From the NCBI RefSeq assembly GCF_018881855.1, contig NZ_JACVPN010000001.1:868001-932000 (forward strand): a DNA stretch of 64,000 nucleotides. The letters are read 5' to 3'. The notes beneath the pieces were generated by a model. The model did no database searches. It saw only the letters and a program-made list of their open reading frames with translations, and was not told the DNA's origin. This DNA comes from Polynucleobacter sp. MWH-Berg-3C6 (GTDB taxonomy: Bacteria; Pseudomonadota; Gammaproteobacteria; Burkholderiales; Burkholderiaceae). This document shows, piece by piece, positions 8,377 through 19,082 of this stretch. The translations under genes and the position numbers were made by a program. Each line of letters starts with the position of its first letter. Position 1 is the stretch's first letter.

Positions 8377-8796
8377 ATGGATTATCAGATCATTCCTTTA
8401 GAAATAGGCTCAATTACAGAGCGACATATTTTTCAATGTGGAAAAAAGGAAATTAAGTGCGGTATGGTATGGAAGCTAGGCTCAGTTATAACCCACACTA
8501 AGCCTACATTTCTTCATAACTATAATCCTGACATCGGAATTTGTATACAAGACATACCCGGTGGAACAGTTGGTGAAACCTATGGCGGAGAAAAGGTAAT
8601 TTACTTTTCTGATACCGTAGATGAAGATGAGCAGAATGAATTAACGGATATCTTTTACGAAAGCTCCAAGAAATATTCCAAGAACTATGCTGACGTCTTT
8701 CATGATCTAGGATGGAAAGAAGTTAGTGCAGAATCTTATATTTTTGGAGAAATTGAAGTTATAGAGCTCAATCAGAATCCAAAACTATACAAATAA
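8377..8796 (+). CDS. Hypothetical protein, 139 residues
   Basis: I do not recognise this protein. It has no signal peptide or membrane segment and looks like a soluble cytoplasmic protein with a mixed alpha/beta pattern. The middle (VDEDEQNELTDIFYES) is acidic and helical, followed by a lysine-rich patch (SKKYSKNYADVF). A G-run at 8365-8369 before the ATG could act as a ribosome binding site. It follows the outer-membrane protein gene by 84 bp on the same strand and precedes the phosphoesterase remnant by 2 bp, so it may belong to the same phosphate-linked group. It is more AT-rich in feel than the flanking core genes. Confidence 0.7.
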   Translation: MDYQIIPLEIGSITERHIFQCGKKEIKCGMVWKLGSVITHTKPTFLHNYNPDIGICIQDIPGGTVGETYGGEKVIYFSDTVDEDEQNELTDIFYESSKKYSKNYADVFHDLGWKEVSAESYIFGEIEVIELNQNPKLYK

Positions 8797-8798
8797 CA

Positions 8799-9005
8799 AT
8801 GTGACTTTTCAGGCTACTTATATTTGCATTTATAGCTATATCCTCCGCCGTAGTGTTAGCGTAGTCATTCAAGTTCATCGCTCTTGGCGATATGCCCTAC
8901 AAAATTCCGAATGATTATGTTCGCTACGAAAGATTGATTGCAGATATTAATAAGGCTAACACCAGCTTTACCCTTTTCATTGGTGACTTAAGAGGTTGGC
9001 ACTAA
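8799..9005 (+). pseudogene. Remnant of a secreted metallophosphoesterase gene, two nonsense codons and 3' truncation
   Basis: One frame from the ATG at 8799 reads M-stop-LFRLLIFAFIAISSAVVLA-stop-SFKFIALGDMPY and continues to FTLFIGD before ending at 9005. The first part is a textbook signal peptide. The part from FKFIALGDMPY resembles the N-terminus of calcineurin-like metallophosphoesterases, with the GD metal-binding motif and a second FIGD block. Both stops (TGA 8802-8804, TAG 8862-8864) are one C-to-T change from CGA and CAG. Similarity ends where the convergent glmM gene ends, so the rest has been deleted. Homology is from memory of the family and needs a search. Confidence 0.65.
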
Positions 9006-10331
9006 ATCGGCAATGCTTTTTGCAGCATTCATAGCGACATTGGCGTCTTTAGTCTCAACCATCACCCTGAGAAGGGGCTCTGTACCAGATGCCCTGATCA
9101 GCACCCTGCCAATATCTTTCAGATCAGCCTCTACTTTGGAGATCTGCTGTTTGAGTTTTTCATCTGACTTCCAATCGTAACCAGGCTTGAATTTCACATT
9201 CAAGAGCACCTGGGGAAAGATGCTTACCTTCTCCAATAACTGCGCCAGACTCTTTTTATTTTGACTCATGGCTGCTAGCACTTGGAGGGCCGCAATCGTG
9301 CCATCACCTGTGGAATGCTGATCTAAGCACAGTAAATGGCCTGAACCTTCTCCGCCAATAATCCAGCCCTTTTGTTTTAGGAGCTCAAGAACGTATCTAT
9401 CGCCTACATTGGCACGCTCAAATCCAATCCCTAAATCCTTAATCGCGCTCTCAACTGCCAAGTTAGTCATGAGCGTACCAACTGCACCGCCAATCTTTTG
9501 TCCACGGTCCAATCGATCTTTAGCGAGCACATATAAAAGCTCATCGCCATTAAATAGTCTGCCTGTGGCATCTACCATTTGCAGGCGGTCTGCATCACCA
9601 TCTAAGGCAATACCTAAATCTGCTTTTTCTGCCTTGACTTTAGCAATGAGTGCGTCAGGTGCAGTTGCGCCACAGCCATCATTAATGTTTCTACCATCTG
9701 GAGTAACACCAATCGAGACCACCTCTGCACCAAGCTCATGAAACACATTAGGCGCTGTGTGATATGCGGCACCATTGGCGCAATCAACTACCAGCTTTAA
9801 TCCCTTTAGATTTAGAGAACCTGGGAATGTCGATTTGCAAAATTCAATATAACGCCCTGCTGCATCATCTAAGCGAAATGCTTTACCCAAATCTTGCGCG
9901 CTCACACAACCCATAGGCTTTGCTAACTCAGCTTCAATTGCCAACTCAAAGTCATCATCGAGTTTGTCGCCATTGGCAGAGAAAAACTTAATGCCGTTAT
10001 CTTGATAGGGATTATGAGATGCGGAGATTACTACGCCTGCTGATAAACGCAAGGCTTTAGTAAGATAAGCTACTCCAGGCGTTGGCATTGGACCACACAA
10101 CATGACATCGACACCTGCCGCTGCAAAACCTGCCTGTAGTGCTGACTCCAATAAGTAGCCTGAGATGCGTGTATCTTTGCCAATCAATACCTTGCAACGT
10201 TGCCCAGGTTTGGCATCCTTTGATAGCACCTTACCTGCGGCATATCCCAGGCGGGTCATAAACTCAGGAACAATCGGAAATTGCCCTACTTCACCGCGAA
10301 TGCCATCAGTTCCAAAGTATTGTTTTTTCAT
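8988..10331 (-). CDS. glmM: Phosphoglucosamine mutase GlmM
   Basis: Converts glucosamine-6-phosphate to glucosamine-1-phosphate, the second step toward UDP-N-acetylglucosamine for peptidoglycan and lipopolysaccharide. The 447 residues match the family. The N-terminus [11 protein letters not shown] is typical, the phosphorylated catalytic serine is in ISASHNP (about residue 105), and the Mg2+ loop is LDGDADR (about 245-251). The C-terminal phosphate-binding loop reads [12 protein letters not shown]. It follows folP by 38 bp, as in many proteobacteria where folP-glmM lie behind ftsH. Its last bases overlap the phosphoesterase remnant on the other strand. Confidence 0.97.
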   Translation of the reverse strand: MKKQYFGTDGIRGEVGQFPIVPEFMTRLGYAAGKVLSKDAKPGQRCKVLIGKDTRISGYLLESALQAGFAAAGVDVMLCGPMPTPGVAYLTKALRLSAGVVISASHNPYQDNGIKFFSANGDKLDDDFELAIEAELAKPMGCVSAQDLGKAFRLDDAAGRYIEFCKSTFPGSLNLKGLKLVVDCANGAAYHTAPNVFHELGAEVVSIGVTPDGRNINDGCGATAPDALIAKVKAEKADLGIALDGDADRLQMVDATGRLFNGDELLYVLAKDRLDRGQKIGGAVGTLMTNLAVESAIKDLGIGFERANVGDRYVLELLKQKGWIIGGEGSGHLLCLDQHSTGDGTIAALQVLAAMSQNKKSLAQLLEKVSIFPQVLLNVKFKPGYDWKSDEKLKQQISKVEADLKDIGRVLIRASGTEPLLRVMVETKDANVAMNAAKSIADLVPTS

Positions 10332-10369
10332 AGGGTCATTATAAAACTGAGCGGCTTAGAGCTCAGGCC

Positions 10370-11233
10370 CTAAGCTTCTATTGCTTCCCATAGCTTTAAA
10401 GCATCTACAGTCTCAGGAATATCGTGGACCCTGACAATTTTGGCTCCACGATCAGCTGCCATGATGGCTGCTGCAATACTGGGAGCTACTCGCTCATTGG
10501 TATCTTTGCCGGTAAGCTTACCGATCATTGATTTACGAGATATGCCTGCCAGGACCGGATAACCCAAAGTCGAGAAATCCTTGAAGTGCGACAGCATGCT
10601 GAGATTATGTTCAAGGCTCTTGCCAAATCCAAAACCAGGATCAATAGCAATTCGATTTTGAGCGATCCCTTTTGATCTGAGTAGCTCTGTACGTTCTTTA
10701 AGAAACAACATGACATCTGCAACTACATCTAGATACTCAGGATTAAATTGCATGGTTAATGGATCGCGCTGCATATGCATCAATACAATTCCGCAATCTT
10801 GACTGTCTAGTGCAGCATCCACAGCACCATCCTGTCTCAGTGCCCAGATGTCATTGACACAATCAACACCTGCATTGAGTGATTGCCGCATAGTCTCTGC
10901 TTTATAGGTATCAATCGATAACGGTACACCACAGTCTTTGAGTGCTTCAATCACTGGCAAGACGCGATCAAGCTCCTCCTGCAGTGATACTGGCTCTGCT
11001 CCAGGCCTAGTTGACTCTCCACCGATATCGATCAGATCAACACCATTGGCAATCATCAACTCTGCTTGAGCGATGGCATCTTTCGGAGATCTAAATTGAC
11101 CGCCATCAGAAAATGAATCTGGTGTGGCATTGAGAATGCCCATCACTACGGGACGCCTGCGTTTGGTGAAGTCAAAAAGAAAACGCCCACAACGCCAAGT
11201 TGTGGGCATCTCTTGTATGCCTTGCTTGTCCAT
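10370..11233 (-). CDS. folP: Dihydropteroate synthase
   Basis: Joins p-aminobenzoate to dihydropterin pyrophosphate in folate synthesis and is the target of sulfonamides. Family signatures are visible: MGILNATPDSFSDGG near the N-terminus, DIGGESTRPGA, and the sulfonamide-contact region GISRKSMIGKLTG. The length of 287 residues is usual for a TIM barrel of this family. The ATG at 11233 is used, though one at 11209 (MPTTWRCGRF) is also possible. It lies 15 bp after ftsH and is probably cotranscribed with it. Confidence 0.96.
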   Translation of the reverse strand: MDKQGIQEMPTTWRCGRFLFDFTKRRRPVVMGILNATPDSFSDGGQFRSPKDAIAQAELMIANGVDLIDIGGESTRPGAEPVSLQEELDRVLPVIEALKDCGVPLSIDTYKAETMRQSLNAGVDCVNDIWALRQDGAVDAALDSQDCGIVLMHMQRDPLTMQFNPEYLDVVADVMLFLKERTELLRSKGIAQNRIAIDPGFGFGKSLEHNLSMLSHFKDFSTLGYPVLAGISRKSMIGKLTGKDTNERVAPSIAAAIMAADRGAKIVRVHDIPETVDALKLWEAIEA

Positions 11234-11248
11234 TCAGACGACTAAGTT

Positions 11249-13129
11249 TTAAGCTGTCGCTGGGGCGCTACCAGCAGCTGGTCCCGGTGCCCCACCAGCA
11301 GAGTTACCAAACTGAGTTGCAGGAGGAGGAAGCGGCGCTCTCGGTGGGCGACCTTCCATAATGTCATTGATCTGCTCTGCATCGATGGTCTCCCATTCGA
11401 GCAAAGCGGCAACCATGGCTTCAACCTTATCGCGATTATTCTCAAGAATAGATCTCGCTAAGTTGTATTGACTATCGATCAGCGTGCGAATCTCAAAGTC
11501 TACTTTTTGCTGCGTCAACTCAGAAACAGTCTTAGTGCTGTTGCGCCCAAAGATACTTTCTGATTCGGTATCCACATAAACCATCGTACCTAAGCTGTCG
11601 CTCATACCATAGCGCGTCACCATGTCACGCGCCATTTTGGTGGCACGTTCAAAGTCATTGGAAGCACCAGTGCTCATAGAATTCAAGAACACTTCTTCAG
11701 CAGCACGACCGCCAAACAAAATCGCCAACTCTTCCATCATGCGATCTTTATAAAGATTGACACGATCAAATTCAGGCAACTGCCAAGTCACACCTAAGGC
11801 CATGCCACGCGGCATGATAGTGACTTTGTGTACAGGATCAGCCTTAGGCAGAATCTTGGCTACAACCGCATGGCCAGACTCATGATAGGCAGTATTACGA
11901 CGCTCTTCTTCGCGCATCACAGCTGACTTACGCTCAGGACCCATGTAGATCTTGTCCTTAGCATCTTCGAAATCCCTCATATCCACTGAACGCTTATTAC
12001 GACGTGCAGCAAACAAAGCGGCTTCATTAACCAAGTTCGCTAAATCAGCACCAGAAAATCCTGGAGTGCCGCGCGCCAATACAGCAGCATTCACATCCGG
12101 ATCAATTGGAACTTTGCGCATATGCACTTGCAAGATCTGCTCACGACCACGAATGTCAGGTAAACCTACATGAACCTGACGGTCAAAACGGCCTGGACGT
12201 AACAAAGCTTTATCCAATACATCGGAGCGGTTGGTAGCAGCAACGACGATCACACCGCTGTTGCTTTCAAAGCCATCCATCTCAACGAGCATTTGATTCA
12301 AGGTCTGCTCACGCTCATCATTTCCGCCGCCCATACCAGCACCGCGATGACGACCAACAGCATCAATCTCATCAATAAAGATAATGCATGGTGAATTTTT
12401 CTTGGCGTTTTCAAACATGTCGCGTACCCGAGATGCACCAACACCAACAAACATTTCTACGAAATCAGAGCCAGAGATTGAGAAGAATGGAACCTTCGCC
12501 TCACCCGCAATAGCACGTGCCAGCAGGGTTTTACCGGTACCAGGAGGGCCAACAAGTAAAACGCCATGCGGAATGCGGCCGCCAAGCTTTTGAAACTTCT
12601 GCGGATCTTTTAAGAAATCAACCAACTCGTAGACTTCTTCTTTAGCTTCATCGCAACCAGCAACATCAGCAAAGGTAACTGTATTGCTATTTTCATCTAT
12701 CAGGCGTGCTTTTGATTTACCGAAAGAGAAGGCCCCACCTTTGCCGCCACCTTGCATTTGGCGCATCATGAAAAACCAAAAACCAATGATCAATAAAGTT
12801 GGTCCCAGGTAGTACAAGGCAGAGACCAACATATTGGGTTCATCATCCGCTTTACCTGTTACCTGTACGCCGTACTTCATTAAGTCACCAACCATCCAAA
12901 TATCACCTGGAGAGATGATGGAGTATTTAGTGCCGTCAGCGGGAGTGACTTGCAATGTACGACCTTGTACATCCACACGCTTCACTTTGCCCGCTTTTGC
13001 GTCATCCATGAATTGGGAATACGTGACTTGAGTTTGGTCCTTGGGTTTATCAAACTGTTTAAAAACAGTGAAAAGTACCAAGCCCACAATGAGCCACACA
13101 CCGATTTTTTGGAACATATTGCTGTTCAA
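11249..13129 (-). CDS. ftsH: ATP-dependent zinc metalloprotease FtsH
   Basis: An inner-membrane AAA+ protease that degrades unassembled membrane proteins and regulators. Two membrane segments (about 9-24 and 103-122) flank a periplasmic domain. The AAA domain has Walker A GPPGTGKT (about 193-200), Walker [11 protein letters not shown] and the SRH region [19 protein letters not shown]. The zinc site HESGH is at about 414-418. The start is probably TTG at 13129: AGGA lies six bases upstream, whereas the next ATG (13117) would be 17 bases from it. The C-terminal tail of about 30 residues is proline/alanine-rich. Length is 626 residues. Confidence 0.97.
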   Translation of the reverse strand: MNSNMFQKIGVWLIVGLVLFTVFKQFDKPKDQTQVTYSQFMDDAKAGKVKRVDVQGRTLQVTPADGTKYSIISPGDIWMVGDLMKYGVQVTGKADDEPNMLVSALYYLGPTLLIIGFWFFMMRQMQGGGKGGAFSFGKSKARLIDENSNTVTFADVAGCDEAKEEVYELVDFLKDPQKFQKLGGRIPHGVLLVGPPGTGKTLLARAIAGEAKVPFFSISGSDFVEMFVGVGASRVRDMFENAKKNSPCIIFIDEIDAVGRHRGAGMGGGNDEREQTLNQMLVEMDGFESNSGVIVVAATNRSDVLDKALLRPGRFDRQVHVGLPDIRGREQILQVHMRKVPIDPDVNAAVLARGTPGFSGADLANLVNEAALFAARRNKRSVDMRDFEDAKDKIYMGPERKSAVMREEERRNTAYHESGHAVVAKILPKADPVHKVTIMPRGMALGVTWQLPEFDRVNLYKDRMMEELAILFGGRAAEEVFLNSMSTGASNDFERATKMARDMVTRYGMSDSLGTMVYVDTESESIFGRNSTKTVSELTQQKVDFEIRTLIDSQYNLARSILENNRDKVEAMVAALLEWETIDAEQINDIMEGRPPRAPLPPPATQFGNSAGGAPGPAAGSAPATA

Positions 13130-13296
13130 ATTGTTTCCTTTTCTGGATCTACCCAGGATTTAAAGCCAATTGCTTTCTAAGTATTTGATTCTACTACCAC
13201 CCTTTTTCAAGGGCCAATGGCTTATTTATTTAATAAACCCATCTATTTCGGGGGGTTATTGGGGTGCTTCTATCGCCTCAATATCCTAAAGGGAGC

Positions 13297-13971
13297 TTAT
13301 TTAGGGGGTTTTAAGTTACGACCCAGCAGAAAAATCTCTGAGGATCTGGCACGGGAAGCCTTAGGCTTGCGGGAAGCAACCGTTTTAAAGACCTTTTTGA
13401 AGGACTCCACAATCTGGCTATAACCACTACCGTTAAAGCATTTGATCAATAAGGCACCTTCGGGCCTAAGGTGGGCTACGGCAAAATCTAGGGCAATTTC
13501 AGCTAAAAAAGCCATCCGAGCAGCATCCGCCACACCCACACCCGAAAGGTTTGGGGCCATATCGGATAAGACGAGATCAACCTTGCCTTCAGCGCTCTTA
13601 GGCAATAAGGCTTCTAAAGCCTGGAGCCCCTCATCCTCACGAAAATCCCCCTGAATAAAGCTGACGTCCGCAATATCTTCCATCGGCAAAATATCGATAG
13701 CGATGATTTGGCCATCAGGTTTGCCAGACTCAATCTTAGGATTGCTTTTGCCTAGCTCGGTAAGGCGATTACGGGCGTACTGTGACCAGCTCCCTGGAGC
13801 GCTTCCAAGGTCAACAATGGTCATGCCTGCTTGTATGAGGTGATCCTGCTCATCAATTTCACTGAGCTTATAAACCGCTCTAGCGCGATAGCCCTCTTTC
13901 TGAGCCATCTTCACATAGGGATCGGTTAAATGATCCTGCAACCAACTTTTATTAAATTTATTCTTCGCCAC
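13297..13971 (-). CDS. rlmE: 23S rRNA 2'-O-methyltransferase RlmE (FtsJ/RrmJ)
   Basis: Methylates the 2'-OH of U2552 in 23S rRNA using S-adenosylmethionine, a late step in large-subunit assembly. The SAM-binding loop [14 protein letters not shown] and the catalytic lysines and aspartate are visible ([26 protein letters not shown]). Length is 224 residues. The start codon is GTG at 13971. It lies upstream of ftsH in the same direction, the arrangement known from E. coli, and is divergent from the yhbY-like gene. Confidence 0.95.
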   Translation of the reverse strand: MAKNKFNKSWLQDHLTDPYVKMAQKEGYRARAVYKLSEIDEQDHLIQAGMTIVDLGSAPGSWSQYARNRLTELGKSNPKIESGKPDGQIIAIDILPMEDIADVSFIQGDFREDEGLQALEALLPKSAEGKVDLVLSDMAPNLSGVGVADAARMAFLAEIALDFAVAHLRPEGALLIKCFNGSGYSQIVESFKKVFKTVASRKPKASRARSSEIFLLGRNLKPPK

Positions 13972-14097
13972 AACTTACCCACTTTCGCCCTTCATTTTCC
14001 TAGTTTTACCTCTCTAAAGCAAAAGGAATTGTTCTTAAAACTGTTAAAACTGATCCAAACAGGCCTTTTAAGCAGTCAATGCTCTATCATCAAGCCC

Positions 14098-14724
14098 ATG
14101 ACTGCTCTTACTATTACCCCCGCACAACGCAAATCCCTCAAAGCTGATGCCCATGACTTAAGCCCGGTTGTCATGGTTGGTGGCGATGGCTTAACTCCTG
14201 CTGTAATTAAAGAAGCCAAGCTTGCCATTGGTCATCATGGCCTCATTAAGGTTCGCGTCTTTGGCGATGATCGCGAAGCACGCATCGCGATATACGAAGA
14301 ACTCTGCAACAAACTCGATGCTGCGCCAGTGCAACATATTGGCAAGCTACTGGTTATTTGGAAACCAAAAGATGTAGTGGATGAGGCTTTTTCTAATCTA
14401 GGAAGATCTTCTAAGCAGACTAAGAAAACATTGCAAGCTCCACGTACTAAACGTCAGCCTAATCGTGCACCAACAAAATCTGGTGTACGCACTAGTACCT
14501 CAGAAAGATCAGATCGACGCTCTGCTTCCAATGCCGCCCCCTTTGCGCGCGCCGCAGCTGTAAAGTCTGCTACGCCGAAGAAGCGAGTGCTACGCTCTGA
14601 AGCCGCTGAATCCAAAATTGGTTGGTCCTCACCAGGCTACCGTAAAGCTGCTGCTGCACCCGCTCCCATCAAGAAACGGAAAGTCCGTATGAGTAGCACA
14701 AAGAAAAAATCGCTTGGGTCTTAA
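14098..14724 (+). CDS. yhbY: YhbY/CRM-domain RNA-binding protein with long basic tail
   Basis: A CRM-domain protein that associates with pre-50S ribosomal subunits. The start at 14098 (MTALTITPAQRKSLK) is chosen; an open frame to 13930 would overlap rlmE. The CRM domain covers about residues 1-97, with the conserved GDGLTPAVIKE and LIKVRVFGDDREAR. E. coli YhbY is only about 97 residues; here another 110 or so residues follow. They are rich in lysine, arginine, serine, alanine and proline and are probably disordered and RNA-binding. The gene is divergent from rlmE, a pairing common in proteobacteria, and ends at a bidirectional terminator. Confidence 0.9.
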   Translation: MTALTITPAQRKSLKADAHDLSPVVMVGGDGLTPAVIKEAKLAIGHHGLIKVRVFGDDREARIAIYEELCNKLDAAPVQHIGKLLVIWKPKDVVDEAFSNLGRSSKQTKKTLQAPRTKRQPNRAPTKSGVRTSTSERSDRRSASNAAPFARAAAVKSATPKKRVLRSEAAESKIGWSSPGYRKAAAAPAPIKKRKVRMSSTKKKSLGS

Positions 14725-14741
14725 TTGACTCATCTGATACG

Positions 14742-14768
14742 AAAAACGCCGCTAGTCGGCGTTTTTTT
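14742..14768. terminator. Bidirectional intrinsic terminator
   Basis: ACGCCG (14746-14751) pairs with CGGCGT (14757-14762) around a 5-base loop, extended by A-run against T-run on either side. It can terminate the yhbY-like gene on the plus strand and the DUF4149 gene on the minus strand. Confidence 0.88.
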
Positions 14769-14786
14769 ATTAGCTAAATTAGATAG

Positions 14787-15257
14787 TTAAGGATTGGACT
14801 TGGTCAGGCGCCAAACAAGATAGAGGCCCAGCACACTCTGAATCATAAATACGATGCTTGATGCGCCATGAAGCTTACTGAATACATCTGCGGATGGCGA
14901 GAGCATGACAGGCATTCCATTGAGCAGGGCCTGATCTCTTAAGGTATTCATCCAAGGGATGAATACAAATGAGGCTGCTACAGAGCAAAGCAACATGCCC
15001 AATAGTATGAAGCGAATCATTTTGTACTGAGTCAAGCCACGGTTAACCAAAAGATTTGCAAGCACCATTAGCGCAATACAAATAATGATACTGAGATAAG
15101 CCTCTACTCTAAAGATGCTGCCGGCAACCATACCAGCTACTTGACGATCGGTAAGTGTGCCAAAGATTGTTGGTGCAACCAAATATCCAACCGTCAGAAC
15201 GCTGCCAACCCAAAGACCGGCTACTAAGATAAAAAGGCGTTGTGCGCCAGCATGCAT
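14787..15257 (-). CDS. DUF4149-family inner-membrane protein
   Basis: A 156-residue membrane protein of unknown function. Four hydrophobic segments are visible (about 8-30, 50-68, 80-100 and 130-150). The N-terminal RLFILVAGLWVGSVLTVGYLV and the following APTIF are typical of the DUF4149 family. It lies 26 bp behind greA in the same direction, a neighbourhood I recall from related Burkholderiales, but the link does not reveal its role. The family assignment is from memory. Confidence 0.85.
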   Translation of the reverse strand: MHAGAQRLFILVAGLWVGSVLTVGYLVAPTIFGTLTDRQVAGMVAGSIFRVEAYLSIIICIALMVLANLLVNRGLTQYKMIRFILLGMLLCSVAASFVFIPWMNTLRDQALLNGMPVMLSPSADVFSKLHGASSIVFMIQSVLGLYLVWRLTKSNP

Positions 15258-15283
15258 TGGATTCGCTGCTCTTGAAATTTCGC

Positions 15284-15760
15284 TTAGATGTAGCGAACTG
15301 CCAAAATCTCAACTTCGCGGTTACCACCCGGCGCTTGAACAGCAACCACATCACCCTCTTCCTTACTAATCAGAGCACGAGCAATTGGAGAGCTAATGGA
15401 GATTTTATTAGAGGCAATATCGGCTTCATCGTCACCAACGATTTGATAGGTAAATTTGGTACCGTCTTCAAGATCTTCTAAATCTACGGTGGCACCGAAC
15501 ACAATCCGACCAGAAACATCTAGTGAGGCAGGATCAATAATCTGAGCTGCAGAGAGCTTGCCCTCTAGTTCCTGAATGCGACCTTCAATGAAGCCCTGCT
15601 TTTCTTTAGCAGCATCGTACTCAGCGTTCTCAGAAAGATCGCCTTGGGCACGGGCTTCAGAAATGGAAATAATCACTGCTGGGCGCTCAACATGCTTAAG
15701 ACGGTGCAGCTCCTCTTTCAGGAGTTCTGCACCGCGTTTGGTAAGGGGAATTGTGCTCAT
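15284..15760 (-). CDS. greA: Transcription elongation factor GreA
   Basis: Rescues backtracked RNA polymerase by stimulating cleavage of the nascent transcript. Length is 158 residues. The N-terminal coiled coil (about 1-75) carries the acidic tip in [16 protein letters not shown]. The C-terminal FKBP-like domain includes [18 protein letters not shown] and the final VEILAVRYI. It follows carB by 58 bp in the same direction. Confidence 0.97.
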   Translation of the reverse strand: MSTIPLTKRGAELLKEELHRLKHVERPAVIISISEARAQGDLSENAEYDAAKEKQGFIEGRIQELEGKLSAAQIIDPASLDVSGRIVFGATVDLEDLEDGTKFTYQIVGDDEADIASNKISISSPIARALISKEEGDVVAVQAPGGNREVEILAVRYI

Positions 15761-15818
15761 ACTGCCAACCTAACTTAAATTCTTGCGCTGTATTGCGCGA
15801 ACAAAAGTTGATTTTAGA

Positions 15819-18800
15819 TTAAATGAGCTTCCGATGTAAGTCTTGCAAGGAATACACCTCTAGAGACTCTTTGCTGCCTTTTTGGGAGGCTAGCAGACCA
15901 TCCATAACCGCCCTTGCTGCGCTAATAGTTGTGTAATATGTAACGCCATTGGCTTGAGCAGTGGTTCGGATAGACCTAGAGTCCGCAATGGCAGTACGGG
16001 TTTCATCCACAGTCGTAAATACCAGAGAAATTTCACCGTTTTTGATGAAATCCACAATATGGGGACGACCATCTTTCACCTTATTAACTACACGTACTGG
16101 CAGACCAGCTGCCTCTATCGCCGCCGCAGTACCTTTGGTAGCAACCATTGGGAAGCCCAACTGATGCAAAAGTTTGGCAACTTCAACTGCTTTAGGCTTA
16201 TCGCTATCTTTCACGGTCAGTAATACAGTTCCACTCTTCGGTAGCTTGATTCCAGCACCTAATTGAGATTTGAATAAAGCTTCGCCAAAAGTTTTACCCA
16301 CACCCATGACTTCACCAGTTGACCGCATCTCTGGCCCCAGAATTGGATCAATACCTGGGAACTTATTAAATGGAAACACAGCTTCTTTGACAGAGAAATA
16401 AGGCGGCTTCACTTCTGCCTTGATGCCTTGCTGCTCTAGGGTTTGACCGACCATGCAGCGTGCAGCAATCTTGGCTAACTGCAGACCGGTTGCTTTTGAT
16501 ACAAATGGAACAGTACGTGAAGCGCGTGGGTTCACTTCTAAGACATAAATAACGTCTTTACCGTCGACATTTTGGATGGCAAATTGAACGTTCATCAAAC
16601 CAATTACGTTCAAGCCTTTGGCCATTGCTGCTGTTTGACGTTTGATCTCTGCAACGGTTTCGTCTGATAGTGAGTATGGCGGCAATGAACATGCAGAGTC
16701 ACCTGAGTGAACACCAGCCTGCTCAATATGCTCCATCACACCACCAATGAAAACCTTAGCGCCATCACTAATGCAATCGACATCACACTCAATTGCATCA
16801 TTGAGGAAACGGTCTAGCAATACTGGGGAGTCATGAGACACCTTGACAGCTTCACGCATATAACGCTCTAAGTCACGCCCATCATGGACGATTTCCATGG
16901 CACGACCACCCAAGACATAGGAAGGACGCACTACCAAGGGGTAGCCAATCTCTTCAGCAAGCTTGAGAGCCTCATCTTCAGCGCGTGCAGTCCGATTTGG
17001 TGGCTGACGTAAACCCAAGTCATGCAAGAGTTTCTGAAAGCGTTCACGATCTTCGGCCGCATCAATCATGTCTGGCGAGGTACCAATAATCGGCACGCCA
17101 TTGCGCTCCAGATCTAAGGCGAGTTTCAAGGGAGTTTGACCGCCATACTGAACGATTACACCTTTTGGCTTCTCTTTGGCAACGATTTCTAATACATCTT
17201 CGAGAGTCAATGGCTCAAAATACAAGCGATCAGATGTGTCGTAGTCCGTTGAAACAGTTTCAGGGTTGCAGTTGACCATAATGGTTTCATAACCATCATC
17301 GCGCATTGCTAAAGCAGCATGTACGCAGCAATAGTCAAACTCAATACCTTGACCAATACGATTAGGACCACCGCCCAAGACCATAATCTTGTCTTTACTG
17401 GTTGGATTGGATTCGCACTCACCATGCTCTGCTTCATAGGTGGAATACATGTAAGCAGTATTGGTTGAGAACTCAGCCGCACAAGTATCAACACGCTTGT
17501 AGACCGGAACTACCTTTAAGCGATGACGTGCAGCGCGCACAGATGATGCATCCACGCCAAGCAATTTTGCTAAGCGACGGTCTGAAAAACCTTTTTGCTT
17601 TACAGCACGTAGCTCTGCTGCTGACAGACTATCAATCTTGCGTTGCTTAAGTTCAGCTTCAATCGTGATGAGCTCTTCAATTTGCTCTAAGAACCAAGGA
17701 TCCACTTTGGTTTCCGCGTAGACCTCATCAAGACCCATACCCATCCGGAAAGCATCAGCAAGATACCAAATACGATCTGGGCCAGGCTCATTGATTTCAT
17801 TAATGATGTCATCAAGATCGGTAGACACTTCATCCAAACCATCTACGCCGACTTCAAGTCCACGCAGAGCCTTTTGGAATGACTCCTGAAAAGTACGACC
17901 AATTGCCATCACCTCACCAACAGACTTCATTTGTGTTGTTAAACGGGAGTCAGCTTGCGGGAATTTTTCGAAGGCAAAGCGAGGAATCTTCGTCACTACG
18001 TAGTCAATCGAAGGCTCAAAAGATGCTGGTGTAGCGCCGCCAGTAATGTCGTTCTTGAGCTCATCCAAGGTATAGCCAACAGCTAACTTCGCTGCAATTT
18101 TGGCAATCGGGAAACCAGTTGCCTTAGAAGCAAGTGCGGATGAACGAGATACGCGTGGATTCATCTCAATGACGATCATGCGACCATCAACAGGATTGAT
18201 CGAGAACTGAACGTTTGATCCACCTGTATCCACACCGATTTCACGCAGAACAGCAATCGATGCATTACGCATGATTTGATATTCTTTATCAGTCAGTGTT
18301 TGTGCAGGCGCAACAGTGATTGAGTCGCCCGTATGCACGCCCATTGGATCTAAGTTTTCGATTGAGCAAACAATAATGCAGTTATCGTTACGATCGCGCA
18401 CTACTTCCATCTCAAACTCTTTCCAACCCAGCAAGGACTCTTCAATCAGGAGCTCACGGGTTGGTGAAAGATCAAGGCCACGTTTGCAGATCTCTTCAAA
18501 TTCTTCACGGTTATAGGCAATACCACCACCAGATCCACCCATAGTGAATGAAGGGCGAATGACGACTGGGAAGCCTGAGCTACCGGTCTCTTGCTGAATG
18601 CGTTGTTGAACCTCTAGGGCTTCATCCATCGAATGGGCAATGCCAGACTTAGCGGAGCCAAGACCAATCTTGGTCATTGCCTCTTTAAATTTCTGGCGGT
18701 CTTCAGCTTTATCGATTGCTTCTGGGGATGCGCCGATGAGTTCACAGCCGTACTTTTCTAATACGCCGTTGCGGTGCAAATCTAAAGCACAGTTCAAGGC

Positions 18801-19082
18801 AGTTTGACCACCCATCGTTGGCAAAATGGCATCTGGTTTTTCAGTGGCGATGATGCGCTCAACCACTTCCCAGGTAATGGGCTCGATGTAAGTGACATCA
18901 GCCATCTCTGGATCAGTCATGATGGTTGCAGGATTGCTATTCACCAAAATAACCTTGTAACCTTCGTCACGCAGAGCCTTACAAGCTTGCGCACCGGAAT
19001 AATCAAACTCACAAGCTTGCCCAATCACAATGGGACCAGCACCAATAATGAGGATGCTCTTAATATCGCTACGCTTAGGCAT
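15819..19082 (-). CDS. carB: Carbamoyl-phosphate synthase large subunit
   Basis: Makes carbamoyl phosphate from bicarbonate, ammonia (delivered from CarA) and two ATP, for pyrimidine and arginine synthesis. The 1087 residues contain two homologous ATP-grasp halves. The first half begins [20 protein letters not shown] and the second [23 protein letters not shown]-binding stretches [12 protein letters not shown] and [12 protein letters not shown] are visible in the two halves. The C-terminal allosteric domain (about 940-1087) includes [12 protein letters not shown] at its start. The ATG overlaps the carA stop by one base (TAATG), so the two subunits are translationally coupled. Confidence 0.98.
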   Translation of the reverse strand: MPKRSDIKSILIIGAGPIVIGQACEFDYSGAQACKALRDEGYKVILVNSNPATIMTDPEMADVTYIEPITWEVVERIIATEKPDAILPTMGGQTALNCALDLHRNGVLEKYGCELIGASPEAIDKAEDRQKFKEAMTKIGLGSAKSGIAHSMDEALEVQQRIQQETGSSGFPVVIRPSFTMGGSGGGIAYNREEFEEICKRGLDLSPTRELLIEESLLGWKEFEMEVVRDRNDNCIIVCSIENLDPMGVHTGDSITVAPAQTLTDKEYQIMRNASIAVLREIGVDTGGSNVQFSINPVDGRMIVIEMNPRVSRSSALASKATGFPIAKIAAKLAVGYTLDELKNDITGGATPASFEPSIDYVVTKIPRFAFEKFPQADSRLTTQMKSVGEVMAIGRTFQESFQKALRGLEVGVDGLDEVSTDLDDIINEINEPGPDRIWYLADAFRMGMGLDEVYAETKVDPWFLEQIEELITIEAELKQRKIDSLSAAELRAVKQKGFSDRRLAKLLGVDASSVRAARHRLKVVPVYKRVDTCAAEFSTNTAYMYSTYEAEHGECESNPTSKDKIMVLGGGPNRIGQGIEFDYCCVHAALAMRDDGYETIMVNCNPETVSTDYDTSDRLYFEPLTLEDVLEIVAKEKPKGVIVQYGGQTPLKLALDLERNGVPIIGTSPDMIDAAEDRERFQKLLHDLGLRQPPNRTARAEDEALKLAEEIGYPLVVRPSYVLGGRAMEIVHDGRDLERYMREAVKVSHDSPVLLDRFLNDAIECDVDCISDGAKVFIGGVMEHIEQAGVHSGDSACSLPPYSLSDETVAEIKRQTAAMAKGLNVIGLMNVQFAIQNVDGKDVIYVLEVNPRASRTVPFVSKATGLQLAKIAARCMVGQTLEQQGIKAEVKPPYFSVKEAVFPFNKFPGIDPILGPEMRSTGEVMGVGKTFGEALFKSQLGAGIKLPKSGTVLLTVKDSDKPKAVEVAKLLHQLGFPMVATKGTAAAIEAAGLPVRVVNKVKDGRPHIVDFIKNGEISLVFTTVDETRTAIADSRSIRTTAQANGVTYYTTISAARAVMDGLLASQKGSKESLEVYSLQDLHRKLI

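Noticed and set aside
9409-9741. 110-codon frame on the plus strand inside glmM
   Set aside because: Antisense shadow of a well-conserved gene, with serine/proline-rich composition typical of reverse-frame translation.
13172-13423. Plus-strand frames between ftsH and rlmE
   Set aside because: They overlap ends of flanking genes on the other strand and encode nothing recognisable; the gap probably carries the ftsH promoter.
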